64,000 nucleotides of DNA from Pseudomonas paracarnis (GTDB taxonomy: Bacteria; Pseudomonadota; Gammaproteobacteria; Pseudomonadales; Pseudomonadaceae). Positions 16,939 through 25,449 of this stretch are shown here, piece after piece (within the stretch, counting starts at the first letter, position 1; each line of letters opens with the position of its first letter). The DNA lies in assembly GCF_904063055.1 (NCBI RefSeq), contig NZ_CAJFCN010000001.1, positions 868,001-932,000 on the forward strand, given 5' to 3'. The notes beneath the pieces were generated by a model. The model did not search any database. It was not told the origin of the DNA and saw nothing but the letters and a program-made list of their open reading frames with translations. The translations under genes were made by a program, and so were the position numbers.

Positions 16939-17138
16939 GCGCGGTACCAGCCGAGTTTGTTCATGGCAGCGGTGTCGAGCTGCTTAATCGGGCCGCGCAC
17001 GATTACAGCCCTTGCGTTGTTCATCAGTTGGATGCACTCGGCTAGCCGTACCATGTCGTCCTGTTCGGTCGATTCCGGGACCACCAAAAGGTCACCGTCC
17101 TGCACTCGCAGCTTCTGAACCGCTTTAAAGTCGATCAT
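16935..17138 (-). CDS. Small phage protein, GWYRA paralogue 2
   Basis: The product is 67 aa, starting MIDFKAVQKLRV at the ATG at 17138, chosen for the ATGA overlap with the upstream gene. It ends in QLDTAAMNKLGWYRA. Its body (GDLLVVPESTEQDDM...ARAVIVRG) aligns along its length with the protein encoded at 17135-17389, so the two arose by duplication. It looks like a small alternating alpha/beta domain. Function is unknown. Confidence 0.65.
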   Translation of the reverse strand: MIDFKAVQKLRVQDGDLLVVPESTEQDDMVRLAECIQLMNNARAVIVRGPIKQLDTAAMNKLGWYRA

Positions 17139-17389
17139 TTGTGCTGACTCTCCGGTGCGCGGTACCAACCAAGTGCGTTCATCGCTGTTTCGTCCAGTAA
17201 CTGAACATCACCCCGGACAGCCAGGGTGTGGTGGGGAAGCATGTATCCTGCCGCACTCACGATTTTCTGCATTTCTTCGTTGGTGGTCTCAGCGGGTAGC
17301 AGCAGTACGTCAAATGGCCTTGGGCGAAGGACGGCGAGCTTTTCGAACAGCTCGTGATAAGGAAAACGCTGGGGCAAGGGAGTGCTCAT
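17135..17389 (-). CDS. Small phage protein, GWYRA paralogue 1
   Basis: The product is 84 aa from the ATG at 17389, which overlaps the endolysin stop (ATGA); an upstream ATG at 17410 is less likely. The core (FDVLLLPAETTNEEMQKIVSAAGYM...TLAVRGDVQLLDETAMNALGWYRAPE) is clearly related to the following gene. There are no membrane segments. It lies directly after the endolysin gene, so it may have a lysis- or exclusion-related role, but this rests on position only. Confidence 0.65.
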   Translation of the reverse strand: MSTPLPQRFPYHELFEKLAVLRPRPFDVLLLPAETTNEEMQKIVSAAGYMLPHHTLAVRGDVQLLDETAMNALGWYRAPESQHK

Positions 17390-18231
17390 GCCGCCACCGC
17401 TTGCCCGCACTCGCAGCTGGCGTGCCGCTCATAGGCGCGCTGGAGCTTGGTGTCGTAGAGATTGCGCAGGTAGTCCGAGCCGTTGTAGAGACGGGCAAAC
17501 TCGGCCCATTTGCGGGCTTTCAGTGCCTTGTGCAGCACCGGGTCGGTTTCGATGAAGCGCGTGAAGGCTTCGAATTGCTGCGATTCGCTGGCACTCATCG
17601 CCGTCACGAAGTCCTGCACGCTCGCGTAGCCAAGGCGCTGCCAGTGGTAGCCCATGATTTGAAAGGCGCCCCAGGACGCCGATTCCAGTGCGGCCGTGTC
17701 GTCGATCTGGCGGGCCATGGCCAGGCGTTGGTGCTCGGCGGTACCGCCGATGTAACCGCCGGCCTTCGGGTTGACCAGGGCGGGATTGGTCGCGGCGAGT
17801 TCATCGGCATGGCGCTTGACGTCCGCCGGATCGTCACCAGGGTGTCGAACCTTCGCGAGCTGTCGGTACATGATGTGTCGTTCGAACAGGATCACCGGCT
17901 TGCCGTTTTCCAGGAAGCCTCTTCCTTTCGATTCCACTTCGTTGACGGCGTAGATAGTCGCCAGCGGCACACCGAGGCGTTCAGCAGCGGTTACCAGGTC
18001 GTGGTTGCGCAGCAGTTGGGCACAGTCGCCGCCTGCCAGGCTGGATTGGGTCTTGGTACCGGCAACGCCATCGGCTACCAAGCCAACTTTCAACTGGTAG
18101 GCGCGTACGGCGATCTCGGTGGCGTCACCGTAGTGGCCGTCCGGTACCAGGTTGGCACCGTACCTGTTGAGGTTCTTTTGCAGAATAAGCACCGCCTGCG
18201 AGCGGTCGCCGTGGCGAAGGGTGGTGGTCAT
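17386..18231 (-). CDS. Endolysin: N-acetylmuramidase with peptidoglycan-binding domain
   Basis: The 281-aa protein has an N-terminal PG_binding_1 domain (residues about 5-65: LRHGDRSQAVLILQKNLNRYG...YGDATEIAVRAYQLKVGLVADGVAGTKT) followed by an N-acetylmuramidase (DUF3380) catalytic domain with AVNEVESKGRGFLENGKPVILFERHIMYR, where the Glu after the Asn-Glu-Val is the likely catalytic acid, and the conserved ESASWGAFQIMGYHW. It degrades peptidoglycan at lysis. No signal sequence is visible, so release through the adjacent holin is expected. Its start overlaps the upstream holin gene by 4 bp. Confidence 0.92.
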   Translation of the reverse strand: MTTTLRHGDRSQAVLILQKNLNRYGANLVPDGHYGDATEIAVRAYQLKVGLVADGVAGTKTQSSLAGGDCAQLLRNHDLVTAAERLGVPLATIYAVNEVESKGRGFLENGKPVILFERHIMYRQLAKVRHPGDDPADVKRHADELAATNPALVNPKAGGYIGGTAEHQRLAMARQIDDTAALESASWGAFQIMGYHWQRLGYASVQDFVTAMSASESQQFEAFTRFIETDPVLHKALKARKWAEFARLYNGSDYLRNLYDTKLQRAYERHASCECGQAVAA

Positions 18232-18506
18232 GCACTGGGCCTCAACAGGGCGGCGACGTTGCCGCGTGAACGGAAAATCAGGATGCAGAGCAGCACGATG
18301 GCTGCGGCCTGGCCGAAGCTCGTCGGCTGACGGTCCAGTAGGATTTCCAGACCGCAGATGCAGAGCACTCCGCCAAACAGGCTTGCCAGCAGGGAGATGC
18401 TGCGCCGGTAACGCGCATCCCCTCGGGTGTAACAGGCCAGGCGCAGAGCGCTCAACAAGTAGGCGATTGCCGCGATCAACTGCACGGCCAGTTCGATGTT
18501 CGGCAT
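18228..18506 (-). CDS. Phage holin-like membrane protein (second)
   Basis: The 92-aa protein has three predicted transmembrane helices (VQLIAAIAYLLSALRLACY; SISLLASLFGGVLCICGLEILL; FGQAAAIVLLCILIF) and a basic C-terminus. The size and topology fit a three-helix holin. It lies directly upstream of, and overlaps, the endolysin gene. The preceding gene is also holin-like, so one may act as holin and the other as antiholin or pinholin. Confidence 0.75.
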   Translation of the reverse strand: MPNIELAVQLIAAIAYLLSALRLACYTRGDARYRRSISLLASLFGGVLCICGLEILLDRQPTSFGQAAAIVLLCILIFRSRGNVAALLRPSA

Positions 18507-18507
18507 A

Positions 18508-18861
18508 TCAGGTGCCCCCTCGGATGCGACGCCAGATGTCCCAGATGTCCGCCTTTTCCACCCACACCATCAGTTTGATGCTGATCGGGATGACCACCAG
18601 GGCACAGAGGAAAGCGCTACCGCCGCTGGTGATGAACGGGATTGCTTGCAAGGCCATGGGGGCGAACAGGTAGCCCACCCCGGCCGATAGGAACAGAGAG
18701 CCCAGGCGCTGCCAGACCTTGAGGTCGCGCTTGGTGCTGGTGACCAGCCAAGCGCCGAGGATGGCGCCGAACAGCGCCCCGTCGTCGATGACTGGCGTGA
18801 CGCTCGCCAGGCCCAGGCCAATAAGCAGGCCGGACACAACGCTGGAAGTCGGATCAGCCAT
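18508..18861 (-). CDS. Putative holin (first)
   Basis: The 117-aa membrane protein has hydrophobic segments at about residues 8-25, 30-40, 55-75 and 80-98 and a charged C-terminus (VEKADIWDIWRRIRGGT). It resembles the 'putative holin' proteins found in Pseudomonas P2-like prophages. It lies 1 bp before the second holin and 27 bp after gene X. Its role is inferred from position and topology. Confidence 0.7.
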   Translation of the reverse strand: MADPTSSVVSGLLIGLGLASVTPVIDDGALFGAILGAWLVTSTKRDLKVWQRLGSLFLSAGVGYLFAPMALQAIPFITSGGSAFLCALVVIPISIKLMVWVEKADIWDIWRRIRGGT

Positions 18862-18888
18862 GGTATGGGTTTCCTTGGTAGCGGTGGG

Positions 18889-19101
18889 TCAGTCCCATAG
18901 GTTCACCATCTGCCGTTGGGGCGCGCTGGTTTGGGCTTCGGGCATGTTGATAACGAGGCCTTGTGGCAGGACGGGGCCGTAGTCGGCCAGGCCGGGGTTC
19001 GCCTGCAGCACTGCTTCGGTGACGCCTGCGGTTCGGCCGTAATACCGCCAGCACAGGGCGTCGACGGTGTCGTTTTGATTGGCGCGGACGGCGACGGCCA
19101 T
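18889..19101 (-). CDS. X: Tail protein gpX
   Basis: The 70-aa protein is a P2 gpX homologue (about 67 aa) with the LysM-like signature NDTVDALCWRYYGRTAGVTEAVLQANPGLADYGPVLPQGL. It is a minor tail component thought to bind peptidoglycan or the tail tip. Its start abuts the end of L. It marks the end of the head genes before the lysis block. Confidence 0.92.
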   Translation of the reverse strand: MAVAVRANQNDTVDALCWRYYGRTAGVTEAVLQANPGLADYGPVLPQGLVINMPEAQTSAPQRQMVNLWD

Positions 19102-19562
19102 CAGATCAGCTCCACGGTGGTGCGGCTTTTTTCGAGAAAGTCACGCACCGCCCAACGCAGATCGCGGCGGTAGTCATCGATGGTAGGTGCGACCTCTTCG
19201 GCCTTGTTGTTGCCGGTGTTGGTGGCGCTGTAGTCGCGAAAGCGTTCGCAGACCTCGGCGCCGGTACCGGCCTCGATCGCGCGGCGGTAGAGGTGTGCCT
19301 TTACCGATACGTCTTTGATCCGATCACCTGGTACAGCGTCCAACGTGGCGTAACCAGCTGCCTGTTGAGCTGCTCGCCAGTCACTCAGCTCGCGATTGAG
19401 GTTGATAGCGGCAGAGATCACGGCGGTTTCCAAGCGGGCCGGGGTGACGCTGGAGTCGATGCGCAGTGTGGCGCGCAGGCTATCCAGGTCAATCGACGGC
19501 CAGAACGGGTCGGTGTTGATGTGGCCGCTGGCGACGGTGCCGCTGGCTACAAATGCGCTCAT
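19101..19562 (-). CDS. L: Head completion/stabilisation protein gpL
   Basis: The 153-aa protein belongs to the P2 gpL family (about 169 aa). The segments INTDPFWPSIDLDSLRATLRIDSSVTPARLETAVISAAINLNREL and AHLYRRAIEAGTGAEVCERFRDYSAT are typical. It fills the head-tail connector after DNA packaging. It is in the leftward capsid operon, with X directly downstream. Confidence 0.93.
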   Translation of the reverse strand: MSAFVASGTVASGHINTDPFWPSIDLDSLRATLRIDSSVTPARLETAVISAAINLNRELSDWRAAQQAAGYATLDAVPGDRIKDVSVKAHLYRRAIEAGTGAEVCERFRDYSATNTGNNKAEEVAPTIDDYRRDLRWAVRDFLEKSRTTVELI

Positions 19563-19662
19563 GAGACTGCACTCAAAAATAGATCGCCGGTGGTCGGGGC
19601 TTCACGTTCAGGAGGAGCGGCCTGGCCGATCCGCCCCGAGCCGGCGGGGTGCGTGGGGACGC

Positions 19663-20382
19663 TCAGTTAGCTGCTGGAGCAGCGTATTTTTTGAGGAGAC
19701 GCTCGACGCGCTCCAAATCCTTCTTGCCACCGCAGTTGGTGTTCAGCTCGATGGCACGGGACAGATATTTTTTCGAGGACTCCAGGTGACACAGGGCGGC
19801 CACCTTGCTTTCCGATGTGTCGTCGTCCGAAACCATCTCTGCGAACGCTTTGCCCAGGGCCAGATGCAGCTTGGCTTTAGCCTGGTCGGGCATGTCTTCT
19901 TCACCCGCGATTTGCTCAGTACGCAGCAGCAGCTTCACGTCGAACGTGCCACCGGCCTTCTGCGCCTTCAGGGCGACTTCGGCAATTTCTTCGGCAACGA
20001 TGGTGCCGGTAGTGCGTTCGAAGCGGTCAGGCATGAGCAAGGCGTGCTGGATGACGTACTCGGCAATGTCCAGGGCGCCGGCAAAGTCGCCGGCATCCAT
20101 TCGCCAAACCATCAAAGTGGTTAGCACCTGGTCCTGCGCGCCTTTGCCGCCTGCCAGCACGCCTTCCACGTATGGGACGTATTCGGGCAGCAGTTGCTTT
20201 TTCAGCTCTGCTTTGCCCTCGGTGGACTGCACCTGTTTCAGGCGCAAGTAGTCCTGCTGGAGCTTCGCCAGGTGCAGTTCGTAAACAGTGGAACCTTCCA
20301 TGGTCATGGCTGGTCCGGCCACAGCAGCCGCTGCAACGGCTGCTGTGACGCGCTGGAAGTGACGACGGCAAGGGTTGGTCAT
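19663..20382 (-). CDS. M: Terminase small (endonuclease) subunit gpM
   Basis: The 239-aa protein matches P2 gpM (about 247 aa), with the conserved KLQQDYLRLKQVQSTEGKAELKKQLLPEYVPYVEGVLAGGKGAQDQVLTTLMVWRMDAGDF block. It recognises cos with gpP. In P2-type phages the packaging substrate is circular DNA, and gpM contributes cos cutting. The C-terminus shows a second helical module (LCHLESSKKYLSRAIELN). Confidence 0.93.
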   Translation of the reverse strand: MTNPCRRHFQRVTAAVAAAAVAGPAMTMEGSTVYELHLAKLQQDYLRLKQVQSTEGKAELKKQLLPEYVPYVEGVLAGGKGAQDQVLTTLMVWRMDAGDFAGALDIAEYVIQHALLMPDRFERTTGTIVAEEIAEVALKAQKAGGTFDVKLLLRTEQIAGEEDMPDQAKAKLHLALGKAFAEMVSDDDTSESKVAALCHLESSKKYLSRAIELNTNCGGKKDLERVERLLKKYAAPAAN

Positions 20383-20393
20383 GGTTGCTCGCC

Positions 20394-21401
20394 TTAGCTC
20401 AGGGTGATGTTTTCGGCCATGGCAGCGCAGCCAAGGTCTTCGATCACGTAGGCTTCATTGACCGACTCGTAGTTTTCAATACGGTCGCGTTTGGCGTTAT
20501 CCACCACCGTGCGGCGGCGGGTGCCTTCCTGCCAGTAGATCGACAGGTTGTCGAGGCGGGTAACCAGCAGGCCGTTCGGCGGGAAGTGAGGCACTCGCAC
20601 CGCCGGCAGGTTGCCGATGCGCTTCTGGCTGGTGACGATATCGGCCGCAAGCATTTCGGTCGGCGCTTGGGTTTTGTTGATGATCGGGAAGTACTTGTCG
20701 GCCAGCAGCTGGCGACCGCAGATCACCACCAGGTCAGTATCTTCCTGGTACCAGGGCTCGATGAACTCGTTGACCATGCTCACGACCAGGGCGTCGATGT
20801 TTTCGAAGTCTTTGCCCGCGCCGATCTGGATCTTGCCGCTGCCGTCGACCACTTCTTTCATAACGCGTGCAGGGTTCTCCAGGCGCATCTTTTGCAGCCA
20901 TCCGACGTTAACGTCCTGCAGCAGCTTGTTGATGTCCGGTTTAGAGGTCGCCGCACGGCTGGTACCGTTCCAGCCAATCATGATCCGGTTGAGCGCCTGG
21001 GCCCGGATGATGGCGTCACGGATACGCGCCTGGAAGTCTTTGAACTTGGCCCATTGATCCAGCTTCTGGTAACGCAGGCCCGTATCGAAGTTGGTTTGGG
21101 TGCAGGTGTAACTACGGTTGTCGAGGCCGGTAGGATCGCGTGGCTCACGGTCTTGCTGGGTGGTATCGGTAGTGCCGGCAATAGTGCCGTCGATACCGAT
21201 GCCGATTTTTTCGCCCGACTGCTCGGACACGCCGTAGACGTTGATCGAGCTGAGAAACGCGCTCGACTCCTGCATCCGGGTTTCCAGCGTCTGGGCAACG
21301 GATGGAGCGGCTGTGAATTTGGTGGTGACGTCGCTCACGCCGTGCAATTGGGCGAGTTGTTGCAGGTAAGCGTTAAAAAGAACGCGAGTATCGTTACGCA
21401 T
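20394..21401 (-). CDS. N: Major capsid protein gpN
   Basis: The 335-aa protein is a P2 gpN homologue (about 357 aa) with the family start MRNDTRVLFNAYLQQLAQLHGVSDV and the segments LRYQKLDQWAKFKDFQARIRDAI and QINGARDKNGDLVAIVG-type core (here KIQIGAGKDFENIDALVVSMVNEFIEPWYQ). It forms the HK97-fold capsid shell and in P2 is cleaved at its N-terminus by gpO. It lies between O and M. Confidence 0.95.
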   Translation of the reverse strand: MRNDTRVLFNAYLQQLAQLHGVSDVTTKFTAAPSVAQTLETRMQESSAFLSSINVYGVSEQSGEKIGIGIDGTIAGTTDTTQQDREPRDPTGLDNRSYTCTQTNFDTGLRYQKLDQWAKFKDFQARIRDAIIRAQALNRIMIGWNGTSRAATSKPDINKLLQDVNVGWLQKMRLENPARVMKEVVDGSGKIQIGAGKDFENIDALVVSMVNEFIEPWYQEDTDLVVICGRQLLADKYFPIINKTQAPTEMLAADIVTSQKRIGNLPAVRVPHFPPNGLLVTRLDNLSIYWQEGTRRRTVVDNAKRDRIENYESVNEAYVIEDLGCAAMAENITLS

Positions 21402-21446
21402 GGTGTTCTCCGATGTTCCTTGGCTGGGTGTTGTCCGTGATCTGGA

Positions 21447-22325
21447 TCAGCAGTCGGTGACGAGTGCGCCGTCACCGCCCGTAGCCGGCGGGCGAACGGA
21501 GTACTGCGGTTTCTGGCCGGTGGTGTCCGGGGTTTTTTCGAGCTGTTGAACCAACGCGGTGAAGTCGGCAGACAGATTCTCGTGAGCGGTCTGCAGCTTT
21601 TCGCGGGCGTTTTTTTCGGCGGTAAAGGCTTCGCCCTGACCGGCGACATGCTCGGCCATGGCCTCAACAGCCTGGCCGAGTTCAGTAAATAGGGCGGCGT
21701 CCTTGCCTTCCTTGTCCTTGCTCTTGCCGATTAGGTCGAGAACGCGGCTGAAAAGCCCTGCGACTTTGCCGCCTTCGTCCTCGACTTCTTCGAATTCAAG
21801 TTCAATCTCGACGACCTCTGAGAAGAGGTTGCCGGGATCGCGTTTGCGACTGGTCAGCGGGTTCATGTCCGGGTGCTGGGCGCTGAACGTCAGCATCTCA
21901 GTACCCAGGCTGGCCGGGGTATCGGTAACGGCGATGCCGTCCAAATAGGCGCGGCCGGTGTCGGCAAACTTCGGCCGAATCTCGATGCTGGTGTATAGCT
22001 TCTGCCGTGCTTTGTTCATGGCGATCAAGTCGGAGGTCGGTTCGATTTGCGCGAACAAGGCCAATTTTTTGGCCCCGGCAATCTCGACCTCTTCCGTCTT
22101 CAACGCGACGACATCGCCGTAAGCGCGAAAAGGGCTATCCGGCAGCAAGCTGCGCATGTGCTCAATCCAAACCCGCGCACCGTAGGTGTTCTGGCTGTAG
22201 GTTTCGGCAGCGTCGACCAGCCATTGGCGCTCGATCTGACGACCATCGGTGGTGGCGCCTTCAACGGCGACGCGGAAGAACTTGGAGCGTTGTTTCTTGG
22301 CTGGGTTGTCGGTTTTGCCGGCCAT
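21447..22325 (-). CDS. O: Capsid scaffolding protein/protease gpO
   Basis: The product is 292 aa from the ATG at 22325. A longer frame reaches 22400 but lacks the family start; MAGKTDNPAKKQRSKFFRVAVEGATTDGR is typical of gpO. The N-terminal half is the serine protease domain (WIEHMRSLLPDSPFRAYGDVVALK; YLDGIAVTDTPASLGTEML), and the C-terminal half is a helical scaffold (residues about 190-280). In P2, gpO cleaves gpN, gpQ and itself. It is the first gene of the capsid operon downstream of the 22411 dyad. Confidence 0.93.
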   Translation of the reverse strand: MAGKTDNPAKKQRSKFFRVAVEGATTDGRQIERQWLVDAAETYSQNTYGARVWIEHMRSLLPDSPFRAYGDVVALKTEEVEIAGAKKLALFAQIEPTSDLIAMNKARQKLYTSIEIRPKFADTGRAYLDGIAVTDTPASLGTEMLTFSAQHPDMNPLTSRKRDPGNLFSEVVEIELEFEEVEDEGGKVAGLFSRVLDLIGKSKDKEGKDAALFTELGQAVEAMAEHVAGQGEAFTAEKNAREKLQTAHENLSADFTALVQQLEKTPDTTGQKPQYSVRPPATGGDGALVTDC

Positions 22326-22410
22326 GCGTGAATCCCTCAGTGCGGTGGCAGTCTGCCTTGGCGATGAGCGCATGTTGTTGAGCGCGGGCGCGACGGGCAA
22401 CGAGGCGCTG

Positions 22411-22431
22411 TTGTAGATCGTTGATCTACAA
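22411..22431. promoter_or_regulatory. Divergent Ogr-type dyad between O and P
   Basis: TTGTAGATC-GTT-GATCTACAA is a perfect 9-bp inverted repeat, with TGT-N13-ACA inside it. It lies 86-106 bp from the O start (minus strand) and 47-67 bp from the P start (plus strand), so one symmetric site could serve both divergent late operons, where P2 uses two separate promoters. Confidence 0.72.
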
Positions 22432-22477
22432 GGGGCGGAGGGGGAACTGTTCGCGCGCGGGCGGCAGCATCTGCGCC

Positions 22478-24235
22478 ATGAATGCCATCGTCGAACTACC
22501 TACCGATCACCGCCGCCACTCCAAGCACCTGTATTGGCAGGGCTATCGCGTGTGCGAGATCGCTGAGTTGATCGGGGAGAAGGAAAAAACGCTGCACAGC
22601 TGGAAAGCCCGGGACGAATGGGACCGCGCGACGCCGCTGGAGCGTATCCAGGCGGCGACCGAAGCCCGCCTGGTGCAGCTGATCTTAAAAGACCCGAAGT
22701 CAGGGGCCGACTACAAGGAAATTGACCTTCTGCACCGCCAGCTGGAGCGGCAAGCCCGTATTCAGCGCTTCAACGACGGCGGTACCGAAACCGAGTTGAA
22801 TCCGAACCTGGCAAAGCGCAACGAGGGACCGAAAAAAGCACCGAAACGCAACGAGTTCGACGAAGAACACATTGAAAAACTGACGGAAGCGTTCATCGAC
22901 GGCTGTTTCGGGTACCAGTTGGATTGGTACAAAGCCGGCAATCAGCGAACCCGCGCAATACTCAAATCACGGCAGATCGGCGCGACATACTATTTCGCCC
23001 GTGAAGCGCTGATCGATGCGCTGACGACAGGCCGTAACCAAATCTTCCTGTCAGCCTCGAAAAACCAGGCGCACATTTTCAAGGCCTACATTCAGGCCTT
23101 TGCCCGTGAAGTAGTCGGTGTTGAGCTGACGGGCGATCCGATCATTTTGGGCAATGGCGCCGAGCTGCATTTCCTGGGTACCAACGCTCGGACGGCCCAG
23201 GGCTATCACGGCAACTTCTACTTCGACGAATTTTTCTGGACGTTCAAGTTCAAGGAACTCAACAAGGTCGCCAGCGGCATGGCGATGCAGAAGCAATACC
23301 GCCGAACGTACTTTTCGACGCCTTCAAGCATGGCCCACGAGGCCTATACGTTCTGGACTGGTGAGCGGTTCAACAAAGGCAAGCCGGCGGCGCAACGGGT
23401 CAAAATCGACGTCTCTCATGATGTTCTGCAGCAGGGCCGACTGTGTGAAGACCGGGTATGGCGACAGATCGTCACCATCCTGGACGCGGAGGACCGTGGC
23501 TGCGACTTGTTCGACCTGGACGAACTGCGCCAGGAATACGATGCCGAGGCTTTCCAGAACCTGCTGATGTGCCAATTCATCGACGACGGGGCCAGTATTT
23601 TCCCGTTAGCGATGCTACAGCCTTGCATGGTTGACAGCTGGGATCTATGGGCCGAGGACTACAAACCATTTGCAGCGCGTCCGTTTGGCGACCGTCAGGT
23701 CTGGGTTGGCTATGACCCGGCGGAGAACGGTGACAGCGCCGCACTGGTGGTAATAGCTCCACCAACGGTTCCCGGCGGCAAGTTCCGCGTACTGGAACGA
23801 CACCAATTCCGCGGAATGGACTTCGCCGCCCAGGCGGAAGCGATCCGCCAGGTCACCAGACGATACTGGGTGACCTACATCGGTATCGACATCACTGGTA
23901 TGGGGTCCGGTGTGGCGCAGCTGGTGAAACAGTTTTTCCCGAACATCACCACCTTCAGCTACTCGCCCGAGGTCAAAACGCGCCTGGTGTTGAAGGCTTA
24001 CGACGTCATCAAGAACGGTCGCCTGGAGTTCGATGCCGGCTGGACAGACATGGCGCAGTCGTTGATGGCTATCCGCAAAACAGTCACCGCCTCCGGGCGC
24101 ATGTTCACTTACACGGCCGGTCGCACTGACGAGACAGGCCATGCCGACTTGGCGTGGGCGACCTTCCACGCCCTGCATAACGAGCCTCTTGAAGGGCAGA
24201 CCACGGCGAATACCGGATTTATGGAGTCCTACTGA
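22478..24235 (+). CDS. P: Terminase large (ATPase) subunit gpP
   Basis: The product is 585 aa from the ATG at 22478 (MNAIVELPTDHRRHSKHLYWQGYRVCEIAELIGEK; P2 gpP about 590 aa). The N-terminal HTH region precedes a deviant Walker A, SRQIGAT, at residues 164-170 and a Walker B around YFDEFFWT. The C-terminal nuclease region contains GYDPAENGDSAALVVI, GIDITGMGSGVAQLV and GHADLAWATFHAL. It packages DNA into the prohead. Its stop and the start of Q overlap by 1 bp (TGATG). Confidence 0.95.
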   Translation: MNAIVELPTDHRRHSKHLYWQGYRVCEIAELIGEKEKTLHSWKARDEWDRATPLERIQAATEARLVQLILKDPKSGADYKEIDLLHRQLERQARIQRFNDGGTETELNPNLAKRNEGPKKAPKRNEFDEEHIEKLTEAFIDGCFGYQLDWYKAGNQRTRAILKSRQIGATYYFAREALIDALTTGRNQIFLSASKNQAHIFKAYIQAFAREVVGVELTGDPIILGNGAELHFLGTNARTAQGYHGNFYFDEFFWTFKFKELNKVASGMAMQKQYRRTYFSTPSSMAHEAYTFWTGERFNKGKPAAQRVKIDVSHDVLQQGRLCEDRVWRQIVTILDAEDRGCDLFDLDELRQEYDAEAFQNLLMCQFIDDGASIFPLAMLQPCMVDSWDLWAEDYKPFAARPFGDRQVWVGYDPAENGDSAALVVIAPPTVPGGKFRVLERHQFRGMDFAAQAEAIRQVTRRYWVTYIGIDITGMGSGVAQLVKQFFPNITTFSYSPEVKTRLVLKAYDVIKNGRLEFDAGWTDMAQSLMAIRKTVTASGRMFTYTAGRTDETGHADLAWATFHALHNEPLEGQTTANTGFMESY

Positions 24236-25302
24236 TGAGCAAACGTAAGCGCGGAACCCAACTGACCACCGTTCAGCCACCCATTGAGGGGGACGTGCTG
24301 TCAGCTGAATCCGGGCCGGTGGAGGCGTTCACCTTCGGTGACCCGGCGCCTGTGCTCGATAGCAGGGAGATCCTCGACTATTTGGAATGCTGGGCCAATG
24401 GGCGTTGGTTCGAAACACCTATGTCCATGGATGGGTTAGCCAAAACGACCCGCGCCAGTGTGTACCTGCAGTCCGGCCTCAATTTCAAGCGGAACATGCT
24501 GGCCCGCACGTTCGTTCCTCATCGATTGCTGAGCCGTCAGGCCTTTGAACAGTTCGCCCTGGACTGGCTCTGGTGCGGCAACTGCTACTTGGAAAAGCGC
24601 AACAACATGCTGCGCAGCACCATGGGCTTGCTGCCACCGCTGGCGAAGTACATGCGTCGAGGTGTGGACATGGAAACCTATTACCAGGTGCGCGGCTGGA
24701 AGGATGAGCACGAGTTTGCACCCGGTTCGATTTGCCACCTACGTGAGGCCGATATCAATCAAGAGATTTATGGGTTGCCGGAGTGGCTGGCAGCGCTGCA
24801 GAGCGCGCTGCTCAACGAGAGCGCCACGCTTTTTCGCCGCAAGTACTACAACAACGGTAGTCACGCCGGTTTCATCCTGTACATGACCGACGCGGCGCAG
24901 AAGGAAGAAGACATCGACTCACTGCGCACCGCGCTGAAGAACTCGAAAGGGCCGGGTAACTTTCGCAACCTATTCGTGTACGCGCCGGCCGGGAAGAAGG
25001 ACGGCATCCAGCTCATCCCGGTGAGCGAGGTTGCTGCCAAGGACGAATTCAGTTCAATCAAGAACATCAGCCGCGACGACTTGCTCGCGGCGTTGCGCAT
25101 TCCGCCGCAGTTGATGGGCATCGTGCCGCAGAACGCTGGCGGTTTTGGGTCGTTGCGGGAGGCAGCTGAGGTTTGGGCGGTGAACGAACTGGAGCCGTTG
25201 CAGGCGAGGTTGGCTCAGGTAAACGAGTGGCTTGGCGAGGAGGTTGTGCGCTTTCGGCCTTTTGAACTGGTTACCGACAACTCTCGTCTCAATCCGAAGT
25301 AA
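24235..25302 (+). CDS. Q: Portal protein gpQ
   Basis: The 355-aa protein is a PBSX/P2-family portal (P2 gpQ about 344 aa), with the signatures YLQSGLNFKRNMLARTFVPHRLLSRQAFEQFALDWLWCGNCYLEKRNN, LPEWLAALQSALLNESATLFRRKYYNNGSHAGFILYMTD and LLAALRIPPQLMGIVPQNAGGFGSL. It forms the dodecameric entry ring at one capsid vertex. It is translationally coupled to P. The phage cos end lies downstream, beyond the cargo. Confidence 0.96.
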   Translation: MSKRKRGTQLTTVQPPIEGDVLSAESGPVEAFTFGDPAPVLDSREILDYLECWANGRWFETPMSMDGLAKTTRASVYLQSGLNFKRNMLARTFVPHRLLSRQAFEQFALDWLWCGNCYLEKRNNMLRSTMGLLPPLAKYMRRGVDMETYYQVRGWKDEHEFAPGSICHLREADINQEIYGLPEWLAALQSALLNESATLFRRKYYNNGSHAGFILYMTDAAQKEEDIDSLRTALKNSKGPGNFRNLFVYAPAGKKDGIQLIPVSEVAAKDEFSSIKNISRDDLLAALRIPPQLMGIVPQNAGGFGSLREAAEVWAVNELEPLQARLAQVNEWLGEEVVRFRPFELVTDNSRLNPK

Positions 25303-25311
25303 GGATCACTA

Positions 25312-25413
25312 ATGTCTACACCGATTTTCCCTTGGAGGGGCCGGAAGGGCATTGAGGTGGAGAGCTGGTTTACTTCAGCTTGTGATAAACAATTCGGCGG
25401 AAGGCACGCCTAA
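25312..25413 (+). CDS. Small ORF downstream of the portal gene
   Basis: The product would be 33 aa (MSTPIFPWRGRKGIEVESW...), starting 9 bp after the Q stop with a Shine-Dalgarno-like AAGGA overlapping the Q terminus. Its stop codon lies within the loop of the hairpin at 25396-25436, so its last codons form one arm of that hairpin. Tight coupling to Q suggests it may be translated. I recognise no family. Confidence 0.4.
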   Translation: MSTPIFPWRGRKGIEVESWFTSACDKQFGGRHA

Positions 25414-25436
25414 CCTAACTTGGCGTGCCTTCCGCC
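25396..25436. terminator. 15-bp perfect hairpin ending the P-Q operon
   Basis: GGCGGAAGGCACGCC and GGCGTGCCTTCCGCC form a perfect 15-bp stem with an 11-nt loop. It separates the rightward P-Q operon from the convergent cargo operon ending at 25450. There is no long T-run after it, but the stem strength and position fit a bidirectional transcription barrier. Confidence 0.75.
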
Positions 25437-25449
25437 TTACACAGTGCAT

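Noticed and set aside
25396..25436. Perfect 15-bp inverted repeat considered as a transposon end
   Set aside because: It is a single compact hairpin directly after the portal operon, with no transposase or target duplication; a terminator is simpler.
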